Shown in pieces: positions 11,731 through 24,127 of a stretch of 64,000 nucleotides of DNA. Position numbers and translations under genes: made by a program. The notes below the pieces were generated by a model, which worked only from the letters and a program-made list of their open reading frames with translations, had not been told where the DNA came from and made no database searches. Origin of the DNA: Brachyhypopomus gauderio. Its lineage: Eukaryota; Chordata; Actinopteri; Gymnotiformes; Hypopomidae. Each line of letters starts with the position of its first letter. Position 1 is the first letter of the stretch. The DNA lies in assembly GCF_052324685.1 (NCBI RefSeq), contig NC_135220.1:24036823-24100822 (forward strand), given 5' to 3'.

Positions 11731-14700
11731 TCCTCCCTCCCTCCCTCCTCCCCTCACTCCCTCCCTGTTTACCTACCCCAGAAGCACTTGGAGTGTGATG
11801 TGTTCTGACAGCTCCTCCCCCTCACTGTGCCACCCAGCACAACGCCTGAACTTTTACCATGCCTGAGATCTCTCGTTCTGGCCCTCGCAGGATTTAGCTG
11901 ACGTTTCACCCAATGGTGAAACCGGGGCTCCCAACTTGCGGCTGTGCCATGCACTAATCTCTCTTCCCCTGTTCCATCTCTGGAGGTTTAATGCTTGGAG
12001 TGAAATGCAGCTGGTGAGTCTGAAGCGGCAGTTGCCTAGAGGCATGTGTCATATTTGTTATTCTGGAAGGGAGCCCGCTACAGCCCTGTGAGGAATATAC
12101 AGTGCATATGTCTGCCTCAGCAACTTCTGGACCATGCATCACACTGAGGGTTTATCAGCCAGCCACATTCCTGGCAACATGTTGTGACTGTTGGCATCAC
12201 GTGCCAGGCAAAACTGAAAAGTTTGCGGCGTTGACTTTTGTGTAATGTCTTCTACGTCCTCCTCAGCGCGGTCCCCTCTCTCGCTGAAGAGTGGGGTGCC
12301 CGCCCCTTACCCTGCTAGGTTCCTTGGATGGAACTGAGTTTCTGATGTGGTTGTCCTTGAGGTGAAATCACAATGACCTTGCCCTCTGGGAAATTGAGAG
12401 CCGATCTCCACTGATGGCTCTACGAGCATCTTCGGGTTTTGGTTTGGAGATTTTTGGGATCAAAGAGTAAGGCTGACCTCCAACATCTAGACTCTTGAAA
12501 GGCAGCCATTCAGAGTAGGCTTGAAAATCCACCGTCACTCTCTCCCCTCTAGTGTCAATCCATATATCATCACAGTAGAACATTAGAGGGACACTTCCCA
12601 GCCGGCCATTAAAAGAACGTGGTGAGGAGTACCGCGGGAGCCATTCTTATCTTAAGAATGACCAGTAAAGTGAGCACCAACCATGGGAAGTTCAGTGCTT
12701 CTGTTCATGCTGGTAACATAAGACCTCACGCTCCACCCCCTACCCCCACCCCTCCATCAGATTTGAGTGGAATGAGGACTGGTGCCTGTGTAAAACGGCA
12801 TCCATGCCTGACATCTTCAGGTGGCCTAGCTTGACAGTTATCCTCTTTCTGGAGGATCCCAACCGTGACGCCACAAAGAGGAAGAAAGAGAGCCCAATGA
12901 GGGGAACCCAGGTGCATCTGCCTGAAGGTGTCCAAATCGGACAAGGTTTGCCATGTGTTCTTGTTTTTGGCTGTTTAAGAACTTAAGGACCAATGGTGTC
13001 AAATATAGCCTGGGTATTGGATGAGGACAGTCTGTGACCACGCTCCCACCAACCCTGCTACTATAATATCTCTGCACATGGACGCCTGCTTTGAGATTCA
13101 TGTCAGTTAGTATTAATGTCTGTTAATATTAATAATAGGCCCCGCAACTTCGGTCCTGTGCGAGCCTGGGAGCAATTCACAAGGGTCCGGCCACATGGGG
13201 GACGTGGTTCAAGGCCTCATTCACTTCACAAGGGTCTGGCCCCTGTAGGGGACATGGTTTGGAGCTTTGTCCACTTCCCAAGACACCAATGCTGTATTTG
13301 GCATTACAGGTGGTGAGAAATTTCTGCTAAGCACATCCCCATAATCCAGCCCCCACTTGAAAGTGACGTCCTGTATTTTCGGGCTGCCGTGTTTTAACAG
13401 ACGTAATTGTGTTGAAGAGGATGACTACCTCCCACTCGTTTGATTTAACTGCAGCATTTTAAGCACTCAAGCGAACCTCTCTGGTACTAATGGAACACTG
13501 CTGAATCGAATGCACTGAGAGAGCATGAGACTCATAACGTGCGAGAAGCCTTTGTTTGGCTTTAACTTTGACTTTTTTCACATTTATTAGTTCTAATGAC
13601 TCATATTTGCATATTACATAGTTTATACTTTTCTGAACAATTGAAGCTAATTCTTGCCCCTCAAACTGTGAGCCAGGTAAAAAGAGTGAACCTCTTAAAT
13701 GGGCCTAAGGCCTTTTATTTAAATATTTTTGGCTTTAATGGGGTAAGTGTTAAGATACCGCTGTAAACAACTGTCCAATTTGATTGGTCAGCAATGCATT
13801 TGTCTCCTCTTAGCCTGATGTATTCCAGATCTCAGATGGTCATGTGTCGGGTCTGTGGATGAAGTAGTAGCCTATTTCTAAAAGAGAAGCAAAAAAAAAA
13901 CACTACAGTTCCCAAAGAAAGTTGTGATGGCTTTTGTAGGAGCTTCTGTGTTGATGGCAGCGCTAACCTGGCATGTGCTGGAATTAGAAAATTACCTCAA
14001 ACATTGGACGATTCAGTTCCCCCAACTTTTAGGTAAACCACATTTGTGTTGCTCTGGATACGTACAGTGAACTTTAGATTGGCACCTTCCCGTGGTTCTT
14101 TGCAAATAATTGTTTTTATGTCGCTAATAAAAACGCTAATAGTTTTAACCAAGCTTTTCCAAAACGTGCGCTGGCCTCATAATGGAAAGTAAAGCATTGT
14201 CCTTTGATTGGTAGGCTACATTTGAGAACTGGAGCTCAGTGGAAATTCAGTGAGGGAGCGTTGCTCTTTTTTTCCCCTTTTTTTTAAAGCTTCGGCTGGT
14301 TTCCCAGTTAATCGCTGATTAAGTCAAACAGCTACAAAACAATGAGGTCTCCTCTCTTGATCCGAGGGGAAGTGCTCTAAGTGCAGCCATGGGGAAAAAA
14401 GATTAGGCAGCTTACAGGGCCTGAAAGCTTTGCGTGTGTTCGTGGGGAGACGGATGCAGTCCAGAGGTTAGCAGCGATAAAACTCGGCAACGTTTTCAAA
14501 CCCGTTCATTAGCGTACATGTTATTGTCTGTCTCTCTCCTTTTTTTCTTTCTTTTCGTTTCGCAAAGAATCCTCCATGCTGTTAATGGTCGTGGGGCCAT
14601 CTCTGCCCAAGCACACATTCCCATCCGTCCTCTCCATCTTTTTTCCTTGCCCTCTCATTGCGCTTCTTTCTTGTCATCGTCCTACTTTAAAGAGTTTGCG

Positions 14701-17260
14701 CTGTTTCTTGTCATATGCACTGTTAATTAGTCGAGTGTTAATTGAGATTTCAGAGCCTGCCCCCCCCTCCGTCTCCCCCTCCCCCTTTGCCCAGGGCTGA
14801 CCTAATGTAATAGAAGTCATTTTCATGAGCTTTGTTTGATCAGAGGGTTGACCTTGTCTCTGTGAAGCTGGGCAGTTGGGCAGCACTTGCCAGACTCCCT
14901 TTCTCTCTGCTGGCGTGCTGGGAGCTGCAGGTAATGGCTGCACGCTCGCGCGCAAGTCTGCGCCCGTTTGAGTCCCACGCGTGCCACCCCAGGCGATCCT
15001 ATTGCGAGGTGGTGGAAAACCACTTACAAGACTTGCATAGTGTAAATTGGTAAGCACTCTGAGATGCCCCTGGGTAAGTTGGACATGGCAAATCGCGCTT
15101 TAGAATTAGTGATGTGTCCGCTTGAGAGGCTTTGAGCTTCTAGGTAAATTCTGCCGTGGTTCTGGTGTGGACGGCGATAGGGCGGTGCTCTGACAGGTTG
15201 GCCGTTGGGCCGCTCCGTGCGATTAAGTACTTAGGGTCAGGACGCTAATTGTTTCCCTCCGTCACATGCTGTAGCTAACAACCTAAAGCTTAGGCACGAC
15301 TTCAGCATAGTTGGGCCCTGCCAGACCACAGTGCAGGCTCATTCATTATGCATACAGAATCAGCCAGCGCTTCCACAGAATGTCCCCGGCTTTCAGAGGA
15401 CTGTCATGTCGGAGAACCGCAGAGGCTTGAAATAAGGACGTGCAGGATGACCAAAAGTCTCATCGAGAGGAAAGAGCGACGGTCGAATTTACGGGGGTGC
15501 GCAGCCCCTGGAACGCACGGCGCATCAGGTGCTTCCTGAACAACAAGTCGATTTTTGGGGCGCTCCAGATCAAAGTAGCGATGCGGGGTGGTGCGTCGTG
15601 GTTCTTGGCTCACGCACCTATTCTAAAATAGCCCCTACTCTCATGATCTGTTATCACCAGTGGTCTTTCGCGGTCTTTCTTAACAATGACATATAAATTC
15701 CTACCCATCTGTCTGTCTATTTCTGGTGTTTCATTGTGATGAATGACCCCGGTGGAGCGCCGTGTGACTGCAGGCTACACGCAGCTCTGGGAGACGCGCT
15801 GCTGGCACTCTGCCCTTCTCCTCGTTTCTCCATTTTAAACACCCAATTTATTTCTTTTATGAGATGGATCTTGTAGATTGAATCATTTTCACAGTCAGAG
15901 GCTCGTTGTGGGTTCGAAAATGGAATGAACTCCCAAATCAATCCTGAACAGGAACAAGTGATCTCGGCCACCTCACGGTTGTGCAACAGCCGCCTAAAAT
16001 GGCTTCTGCTATCGGAGTGAGGACCGAATTGTTTTATTTAGGAGAGTCTTTTTTTTTCCTGGACACCACTTTTTGTCTCCTGTGAGAGATGCAGTCACTT
16101 TCCCTGACTATCAGGTAATCTAGCTTAATTTTAGCACTTTTCTTTTCATGTCAGAAATACCATGAAGGTGTCATTCGGAGCAGTGGCCGTAATTTCTGCC
16201 AGCAGATTTATTGCTTCAGAGTGGAACACTTTTTCTTCTCTTTGTTGCGGGCGAACTAAACAGCCATGAAATTGCCTGAATAATGGTGTTTAAATTCAAT
16301 CTTGGTTTGTCCCTTCAGCTTTTCCGTACATCATTGAACGTAGGTCCCCCCTGGAGATTGCTGTTTTCCATTACTAGACTTCAGCAGAAGTTCTAAACCC
16401 ACCGTAGAAATGGGCCCTGTAATCAACAATACGTATGCCTGTTCGACTGTGGAAGTCACATGGAGTCATTACCGACACGTAATGCAGCCATCCTGTTACT
16501 TATTACGGTTGTTGGTGCACATGGCCACCAGCACCCCCTCCCCGTGTCTTTCTCCTCCACTGACCATAATTATCACCTACTGCTGGGGGTTGTCAGCTGC
16601 TGTTTCATTTTGACTGTACGCAAGTCCCCGTTTGGATGCAGCTCAAATACAGCTGTTTTGGGAAATATTTCCAGTCTCGTCCCCAGGGGCGCAGATGGCA
16701 CTGGGGACGGGGGGGACAGGTCCCCTCCAGATTTATATTGACCCCATCCGAAATCTAGCATCTACAAGCATAAACGTATATATTGTACAGCTCGGTCCCC
16801 CTCAATTCAGAATTTCCATCTGCGCCGATGCTCGTCCCGTTCCGTGCGCGATTGACTGCAGTGGTTTTTCTTTCTTCTCCCTGTCCCCAGCACTTAGTCG
16901 TGCTTATATTTGAGCCCCTTTTGAGTGGGTTGCATAGCCAAACGGCATGAAATGAATTCCACTCAGTGCCACTGAAACCAAATTAGCTTCTACCCCCCTC
17001 CCCCCTCTCAGCTCTTTCTTGATTTCCCAGGGTAATCCAATTTTGTCCTGAAGAAAGACCAAATTAATTTCATAATGCACTGATCAAACATTGCCTGGGG
17101 TGTCTCCCTCCACAAAATGAGTTTTTAGAAAGATGCAGATGTCTAAGGATGAACATCCACGAGAGGAAATGAGGCAGAGGAAAAGAGCGTGGGGGAAAAT
17201 AAATAAATAAATAAATAAATCGGGCAGGGCAGACAATCCAATATCTCCATTTATATTGGA

Positions 17261-17307
<47 letters not shown>

Positions 17308-18989
17308 CCTCGTGTCTGATCCTTGATCATTTTTACTTATCCCATATATTTTTTTCCTGTTTATTGCTGAACGCTGTCATGTGATCATTTTCATCCCACA
17401 GCAAAACCCCCTATTGCTGTTTTTATTCGTGTTTTTATTTTCTACGCAAATGTACTTGGGTGTAACTTGGGTGTAACGTGAGAATTTACTGGATCAAATT
17501 TCTCCAAGCATAACTTCCAAGCATATCCATATCTGAGCAAATATGCCTTGGGCTGGTGGAAAATCCGCGTCTTGGCTCCACTAACCCCGCTAACCGAACC
17601 GTGTCCATTTGTGCAGGTGATTTGAGCTCCATGCGGTCCACGCGGTATCCCTCCGCCGCTGAGCTGGACGCTTATGCGCAGAAGACGGCAGATAGCCCGC
17701 TGTCCATCAAGATCTTCCCCTCCAACATCAGGGTCCCGCAGCACAAGCAGGTCGGTCGCACCGTCAACGGCCTCGACACCACAGCCCAGCGCTTCGGCCC
17801 GTATGGCCAGCCCTACTCGGGCTGCTACCGGGGGCTGTTGACCATCGCCAAAACGACCGGCACCATGACCAAGTGCGTGTTGAAGGGCTCTGATGGCAAG
17901 AGGACTAGACTGTCGCCCATCCAAATGGCGGTGGCCCCGTACGCACCACCCAGCCACCGGCAGCGGGCGTGCGGCGTAGAACTGTGCAAGCCTCCCGCCG
18001 CGCCCAGCGTCCCCACGCACCCCGGGGTGGTGGCTGCAGCGGTGGCCTCGGCCGTCTGCCTCTCCGGCGGGCGGAGCCTGGCTTTGGCGCCTCACTCCGA
18101 CCACACTGCGCACAGCGTGGTGAGGCAGATGGCCAGGGCCTCCCGTAGCCAGGGCCCGCACGTGCCAGGGGAAGCCCACTCCAGCCCCTCCCGCCAGACG
18201 GCCACCGCCGCGGTCTGCTCGGACGTGAGCTTCGGACTGGCGGGCCCCTCCCACAGCAGCCTGGCGGGCCCCGCCCACAGCAGCCTAGCCTACTCCGGAG
18301 CCGTGCTCCCCGCGCAGCCTGCGGACATGGCCAAAGCGGCGGGCTATATGGACGGTATGGATTACGCTCTGTGGCAGCCCAAACACCAGAGGCATCCGCA
18401 GCAGCAGAAGCAGCACTACCAGCAGGGCGGCGCCCTGCGCGTGTATGGGGCCGGCGGTGGAGGCGTATCTGCCGTCAGCGCGTCCCCGGAGGTCTGCCTG
18501 CCGGTGGGGACGACCCAGCTCGCCTACAGAGGCCACACCCTCAGCGGTGGGACAGTGGGCATGCTGGACAAACTCAGCCCCTCCCCTCTCAACTGCGTGG
18601 CGGCCCATGGTGAGCTCGCCGTCGGCCATTTCTTCCCACCTCCCTGGAACGGCGTGCTCGCAACGCCCGACACCGACTGTTACAACCCACAGGAGCTGCC
18701 CCTGGGGTCCGTGGGGCTGGGACCCGCCCATGGCCCCACCCACACTCGTCAGGGTCACGCCCATGCCGTCCCGCCTCCTTACGTCGGCCCGTGCTGTGGG
18801 ATGCCCGGACGGGGCCTGTGTCAGGCATCCCTTCTCAGTAGCAGCCTGCAGTCTCTGGAATGCCTGATCAGCGAGATCCACCCGCCCTGCATTAAGGAGC
18901 GGATGCTGGGGCGGGGCTACGATGCAGCTGCCATGCCACGCCCCTTGGACCACCAACCCCTGCACATCCAGCTGCCTGTGTTCAGATAG
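9355..18989 (+). CDS. fam222a: FAM222A orthologue (aggregatin), two coding exons
   Basis: Coding exons are 9355-9445 and 17617-18989, joined in phase 1, giving 487 aa. The start MLACLQRRQNQ closely matches the human N-terminus (MLACLQRTQN). The conserved FAM222 block follows in exon 2 (RYPSAAELDAYA, SPLSIKIFPSNIRVPQHK, RTVNG), then a Pro/Ala/Gly-rich middle and a conserved tail (LSSSLQSLE, HPPCIKE, ending QLPVFR). No membrane segment or enzyme motif is visible. The human product has been linked to amyloid deposition; its normal biochemical role is poorly known. FAM222A is preferred over FAM222B because of the N-terminus, the C-terminus and the GLTP/GIT2 neighbourhood. The next gene, gltp, is convergent. 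The start ATG is in a good context (CACCATG) and 43 nt after a splice acceptor. Confidence 0.93.
11662..11728 (+). repeat. (CT)n microsatellite
   Basis: About 33 uninterrupted CT units, followed by a CT-rich, TCCC-type pyrimidine stretch to about 11765. The two long Ser/Leu frames across it are produced by the repeat. Confidence 0.95.
13174..13283 (+). repeat. Tandem duplication, about 49-bp unit
   Basis: Two imperfect copies start with TTCACAAGGGTC (13176 and 13225), and a partial third starts near 13275 (TTCCCAAG). The copies differ at several sites, so the duplication is not recent. No function is apparent. Confidence 0.6.
16688..16826. mobile_element. Candidate MITE with 11-bp terminal inverted repeats
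   Basis: GGCGCAGATGG at 16688-16698 is the exact inverse of CCATCTGCGCC at 16816-16826. The 139-bp unit between is non-coding and contains a G-rich GGGGACGGGGGGGACAGG patch that resembles fish interspersed repeats I have seen. No target-site duplication is clear. It is probably a non-autonomous DNA transposon of unassigned family. Confidence 0.45.
17196..17304. repeat. (AAAT)n and (AT)n microsatellites
   Basis: About six AAAT units at 17196-17220 are followed, after a short unique stretch, by about 21 AT units at 17262-17304. They lie 310 bp before the second coding exon of fam222a, in its intron. Confidence 0.9.
17617..18989 (+). CDS. fam222a: fam222a last coding exon
   Basis: The acceptor TTTGTGCAG ends at 17616 and the stop TAG is at 18987-18989. 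The exon is strikingly GC-rich compared with its AT-rich flanks and codes for 457 aa, including nearly all of the conserved FAM222 domain. A short internal duplication is visible near 18239-18290 (LAGPSHSSLAGPAHSSLA). The GC content also leaves long antisense open frames here, which are not genes. Confidence 0.93.
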
Positions 18990-20285
18990 GGGCATCTGAG
19001 GAGGTCAGCGGCGGGTCAGAAATGGACTGTTCATACTAAGAGACCAGTAGATTGGTGTCAGACATGGCCTTTTAGCGGAAGCGTGCCATTGGTGAAGGGC
19101 TCAGTGAGTCTCCACAGAGTAGAAAGGCTAAATGCAATCCTGACCATCTGGAAAGGTCACAGAGTTGCAGTTTAACCTGTATTAACTAGACTGAAGAAGT
19201 ACTCAGAGGAAGAAGTACTCAGATATATACTCAGATACTTTTTAGCACCAACAGGGATTTCGTGTTATTGTACCATTACTGCTGACCGTAATTAATCTGA
19301 GGGGGAAAAAACCCTTTACAGATTAGCTGCCAAATGCATAACAGGAAGCCCACTAGTTACAAGACATTGTGACGACTTCAGGTCTGTGCTGTTTACTTCA
19401 AAACCAGAACTGATGAAAACTGTACATGTAGTGAACCTTTGGTGAACGATGTGTAAAGCCCTGTTAAATAGTACTAAATCATAACAGTTCTGATTTTCTT
19501 TGTCTCTAATTGCACTGTTATAAAAACTATGATGATTTGTCTGGCTTGGATCAGTTCTAGGAACATTTCACCTAAAAAGAAAACTTGAACTTTTTTTTCT
19601 GTATTATGCTTGTGTTAATCCGTAAACAAGCACATTTATGAACATTCTGTGTTCCAGTTGTTTCACCTACATTCGTGACTGATGCTTTTCATGTCGGACG
19701 TTTTTATCTCACTTCTCACATCTGCAGTCAGAATACAGTTTGTTGCTGGCACCTGGCAAGCTGATTACTAGTTGATTGTTGTCTGCTGTAGCCAGTCCAG
19801 CTTTTCTCTTTTATTTAACAGGCCTTATTGATGGACTTGGAAGGTGAATAAGCTTCAACTTCTGTACCGGCTCCATCAGTGACCTGATGTCCAGCCACCA
19901 ATGCATTACTGTGAAGTCTTAAGAGAACTTCAGGTGGATCTCTTCATCGGTGATCCGCATGTTTCTTTCATTTATTATTTATTGAAGTTTGAATTTCTGT
20001 AAAGTGTTAGAAGGTACTAATTGGTGTCTGAAATTCAGATACATGAATGGTTTTGTCATGTGTTTTTGTTGGCTTTCATCACTATCAAAGTGGAGTCCTT
20101 GGAAGGAGTATTTGAATTAAATGGCACACAATGGGCTAGATGTTTTAAAAAGTGCAATTATGATGTTGGCGGATAAGCCCTCTTCCCTTGTTACGCTTCA
20201 ATGACTCTATTTACTACTGTATGTATGACTGTCTGAAATCTCCTCCACAATTATGATTGTCAAATAAATCTAATTTAGGGATGTT
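18990..20285 (+). other. fam222a: fam222a 3' UTR with polyadenylation signal
   Basis: An AT-rich, non-coding stretch follows the stop codon. A canonical AATAAA at 20263-20268, followed by a GT-rich stretch (TTGTTTTGTC near 20300), suggests the transcript ends near 20285. The length is typical for a vertebrate 3' UTR. Confidence 0.6.
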
Positions 20286-21023
20286 TTTCTAAATCTGCTT
20301 GTTTTGTCTTTTGTGAGTGTGTGGTTTTATTTATTATTATTTTTTTTAAATAGCACAGACGCTGTACCCTCTAGAGACGTAATCATACCCTCTGAACTAG
20401 CTACACAGTCAGGCAGGTGTAACCCATTTCTAAGATGATGTTTACATTTTAGCATCACTTGAGCATAATGATGAGACTAGGAGAGGCATTTTGTGTGTAA
20501 ACAAATTTTAAAAGCGTCGGTGACTGGTGGCGACAGAGGCCGAAAGACCGACGGCTCCCAGACTTGTCATCCGAGTGGCGGTTGGGGCCTGCTGTGTGAC
20601 AGGAGGCGGAGCAGTGATACCCTCTGAGGGCAGGGCATTGAGGTTACACTGGCTTTATCCACCCCGGGGACAGGGGCTAATCAGCTTTCAGTGTGACCTG
20701 AGCTCACACACATCTCCTCAGCCTCTTTTATCAGCTCTTCAAGGGCATGGGGAGCAAACGGAGAGAGGGAGAGAGGTGCTGACGGAAACCAGACCGTGAG
20801 GCTGCCATTAGTTCCAACAACAGGGTGTTGGGCTGAATAGTGCCAGGACCAGTTTGGCTTTGAGCTGCACACACCAAATGCCGCACTAGCTGACGTTACC
20901 ACCACTACATGTGTCTGCGTTTAGGCCTTAAATCACCAGTCCTATTAAAATAAATGTGCTAAAAATCTTTCAAAAACAAATTGATATTGCCCATAATATA
21001 TAAAAGTTGTATATGTACACACA

Positions 21024-21024
21024 C

Positions 21025-21062
<38 letters not shown>
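21024..21062. repeat. (AT)n microsatellite
   Basis: About 19 AT units, preceded by ACACACAC. Confidence 0.9.
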
Positions 21063-21064
<2 letters not shown>

Positions 21065-22660
21065 TGAGAGACTGTATAAAATGCGCTATGCATGCGTATA
21101 TTGTACAGATTTCATTATTACCAATAGAAGCAACTGTGGATGTGCATGTTTCTTTTTTCATTTTTTCCCTTTAACTTCTACACACTATTGAGTGCTGGCG
21201 TAGCACGAGGTGGAACCAGCACAATCCTGAGAAAGTCATATATATGGAAATAGGAATCCATAAGGCCTCCTTTTTCCCCTGCAGTGTTGCATTTGTGCAT
21301 GAAAAACACGCGCTCCTCTCAGGTTAAATGTCTTAGAATATATTACTTTTAATAAAGCGTATTACGCAGATATTGTGGAACGGACGGCCCTACACAATGC
21401 GGCTGGCTGCTTATCGTGAGATTCCCGGGATATGCAAATTTAGCTTTAGGGTTTTTGCGTTTTTCCAGTCCAGAGCCAGTTGTACAGTTCCAGACTTTCT
21501 CTTGCAATAAAGACAAGCAATCAAAATGGAACACCAACGCAGTGATCATTCATGCAGCTAGCTAAAGTTATATATTTTTAACCAGGATTCGTTTTAAAGA
21601 CGAGATTTTTTATGTTTACATTCTGTGGTGATCACGCTACATTTGCAGGGATTAGTAGATTACAACATGCATTAACCAGTGCACTCTACAAAACCCCATT
21701 AACAGGGATTATGGCCTCTACAAATACAAAGATGAAAACAAGTGATCTCTTCAAAGGGACAATAAATTAGCCTGGTAAGTGGGGAACTTGTTTTATTATT
21801 ACAAATGAAAATTCGTAGGGAACATTAAAATAAATCATATATATACATTTAACTGAATAAACTATGGCCTCAATTTATAATCTGGGAAGTTTACTTGAGG
21901 TCCGGGGCCTTTAGCCGTACCTCTTAAACCGAATAGAACAAGTTACACAAATAAAGTAACAAATTAATAGATGTGACGCACCAGAGTTCGTTTAACATGA
22001 CGCGTTTTAGGACAGGCATTGCAATGCACAGTCCTGATTAACACGGGGATCATATTTAAAGTTACCACTATTCCGTACGGTTTGAGTTTCCCCACGTGTT
22101 GATAGGTCTAGTTCATTTTAAAGCTTGTGGAATGGAACGAGTAGGTTGATCTGCTTCTCGTCTGGACTTAAAAAACTGTGGACAAAGAACGCAGTGCTCT
22201 TCAGAGTTGAGTCCTGCTGTCGATACAGCTTTGCTGCCAAGGACAGTTGTAGAATAAGGAATTTGCCGTCTCTGTGAGGCCTGCTACGTATGACCGCGCC
22301 TGTCGCGTTTCCCTTAGAAGCAGCTGTGCCGATAAAGCTACGGGATTACCAGGTCCGTTCGAATTCAGAAAGAGGATTAGCCTCCTCTGGGAGGTGCCAC
22401 AAGATCCACATTGTCCTCCGCCAGCAGGAGCCTCGGGCACCCACTGCTGCGTTGCTGGGGTATTGCTGGCTGCATTTTAGCCTGAGCTCGCGGGCGCGAC
22501 CTTGCGGATCAGACGCTGCGCAATAACAATGCGTCCACCCTGCTGTTTGCTAATGTAACTCTCTATTAATCGTGTGTGCGTGTGTATGTTTCTCTCCTAG
22601 CGGGTTCCTGTCATTCACTGAAATTCATATTTCACGTTTTAGAAAAACTGTTTATATAAT

Positions 22661-22705
22661 AAACTTAATTTTATCACATTCATGAAACGTGATAAAATTA
22701 AGTTT
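22661..22705. repeat. Perfect 17-bp inverted repeat
   Basis: AAACTTAATTTTATCAC (22661-22677) is followed, after an 11-nt loop, by its exact inverse (22689-22705). This may be the core of a small palindromic element or only a structural accident in AT-rich DNA. No flanking duplication is evident. Confidence 0.5.
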
Positions 22706-24127
22706 AAATATATTAAATTGGTATATTAAAAATTATTGGTCCATTTCATATTATAACCACGGAAACAAGCTATCTATTGACGCCAAAAGCTTCTAGGAGA
22801 CATTGAAATTAACTATAGCGTTTTGTCTCCCTCTAGAGGCTGGACAGCAAGACAAAATTGAATTCACAAATTTGCAAATTAGTGCAAACATAACACACAA
22901 TACCGACATCAACTTTGCACCAATAAAACTAAAAAAAAATTTCATTCTTTCAGACACCCTCCTTTTAATGCCAATATCTCAATATCAGTACATCAATATG
23001 ACAATGAGAGCATGTCAGAAACAGGTGTCAATCACACAAATAAATAAAATTGACATTTCATAATAATGGGTTCACTATGTGGTAGTGAACAATTTTGTAA
23101 TTCTACACACAAATACTTCATTTGGGTAAATACCAACAGATTTTTAAAAGGGTTTAAATGAAAAGTGAAAATGATCCGCCTTATATAAATGTAACAGTAC
23201 TCATCAGAAAGTTTGTAATTCAAACATAAGCATCTACATCGCTCGTTTTCATTGTACTGCATAATGATCCTTCCAAAACTAGGATAAATGTTTGATCATT
23301 TCCCCTTTTGCACAGCATATCTAATAATCAGGCAGTTCATCCTGAGTGTCTGTTTGCAGGTGAGGTTGGTATTGGCTAATTAGCCCTGTAACCAACACCG
23401 ACTCAGCACTGTATTAAATAATGACAAGCGGTTCTGTGCCGCTGGTCTGTCAAGTTTCCATTGTTCGATAATATTTTTACGGACAGGGAAGAAGTCGCTG
23501 ATTATCATGAGGCACTTCGTCTTGTTTTTCCTCGAGAGATCCGCTTTGAGCAGCATGTGAACTAAACGCAAAGCAATGAGCCCCTTTAAGGGATCAAGCG
23601 TTTTTTTCTGTAAAATAGCGGCACGTTTGTACGGCTGGAGATTTCAGTCCTAGAGTGAGCCTAACACATTTATTTACAGATCCTGAAGACATCCTGGTAT
23701 GTTACATTAGGTACTAAACCCTGCTGGATGGAGGTTTTCATTGTATTTGTATTGAAATGTACTGATTGCAAGGGTCAATGTGAAAAAACAAAACAAAAAC
23801 ACAATAATCAAACCATAAAAAGATTTTGTAAGAAAAAGTTCTCCTGGCCAGATAACGTCTATGATACTTTCAGAGTAACTGTATCACTGCCACAGGAATT
23901 CTCCTGACACTGGTGCCTGCTGTAGGTATCCAAGACCTTACAAAGGTAATAAGCAAAGAAGACCCTGTTTTTTTTAGGTTTTGCAAAAAGCCCTGAAATA
24001 GAAAAGCATTGAAGAGCGACCAGGAAGGGGTAGTCTAGTAGAATACTCTAATAGAATACTCTAGTAGAATGCTGTCTGACCTGAGAAAACAGCTGACCTC
24101 AACCATAATCGCACACACCAAGGGAAT

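Larger units (their letters stand above)
9446..17616 (+). other. Large intron of fam222a
   Basis: This 8.2 kb intron contains no recognised gene. It holds a doubled 15-bp unit at 10481-10510, a (CT)n run at 11662-11728, a tandem duplication at 13174-13283, a candidate MITE at 16688-16826, and (AAAT)n and (AT)n runs at 17196-17304. Just before the (AT)n run, a 9-bp inverted repeat (ATCCAATAT / ATATTGGAT) lies at about 17237-17262. Homeodomain-type TAATTA cores occur near 10290-10315 and 14720. No open frame here looks like a protein family. Confidence 0.6.
20286..24127. other. Gene-free interval between fam222a and gltp
   Basis: In human, TRPV4 lies between FAM222A and GLTP; no ankyrin-repeat or channel exons were recognised here on either strand. 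The stretch holds an (AT)n run (21024-21062), a perfect 17-bp hairpin (22661-22705) and a short three-copy repeat (about 24036-24071). Its right part must include the 3' UTR of gltp, whose end was not fixed. Confidence 0.5.

Noticed and set aside
17442-18995. Long antisense open frames (278 and 236 codons) over the fam222a exon
   Set aside because: They mirror a GC-rich coding exon that clearly matches FAM222A on the plus strand; they have no family match.
22201-22526. Frames of about 79 codons on both strands
   Set aside because: No family resemblance, splice sites or regulatory context.
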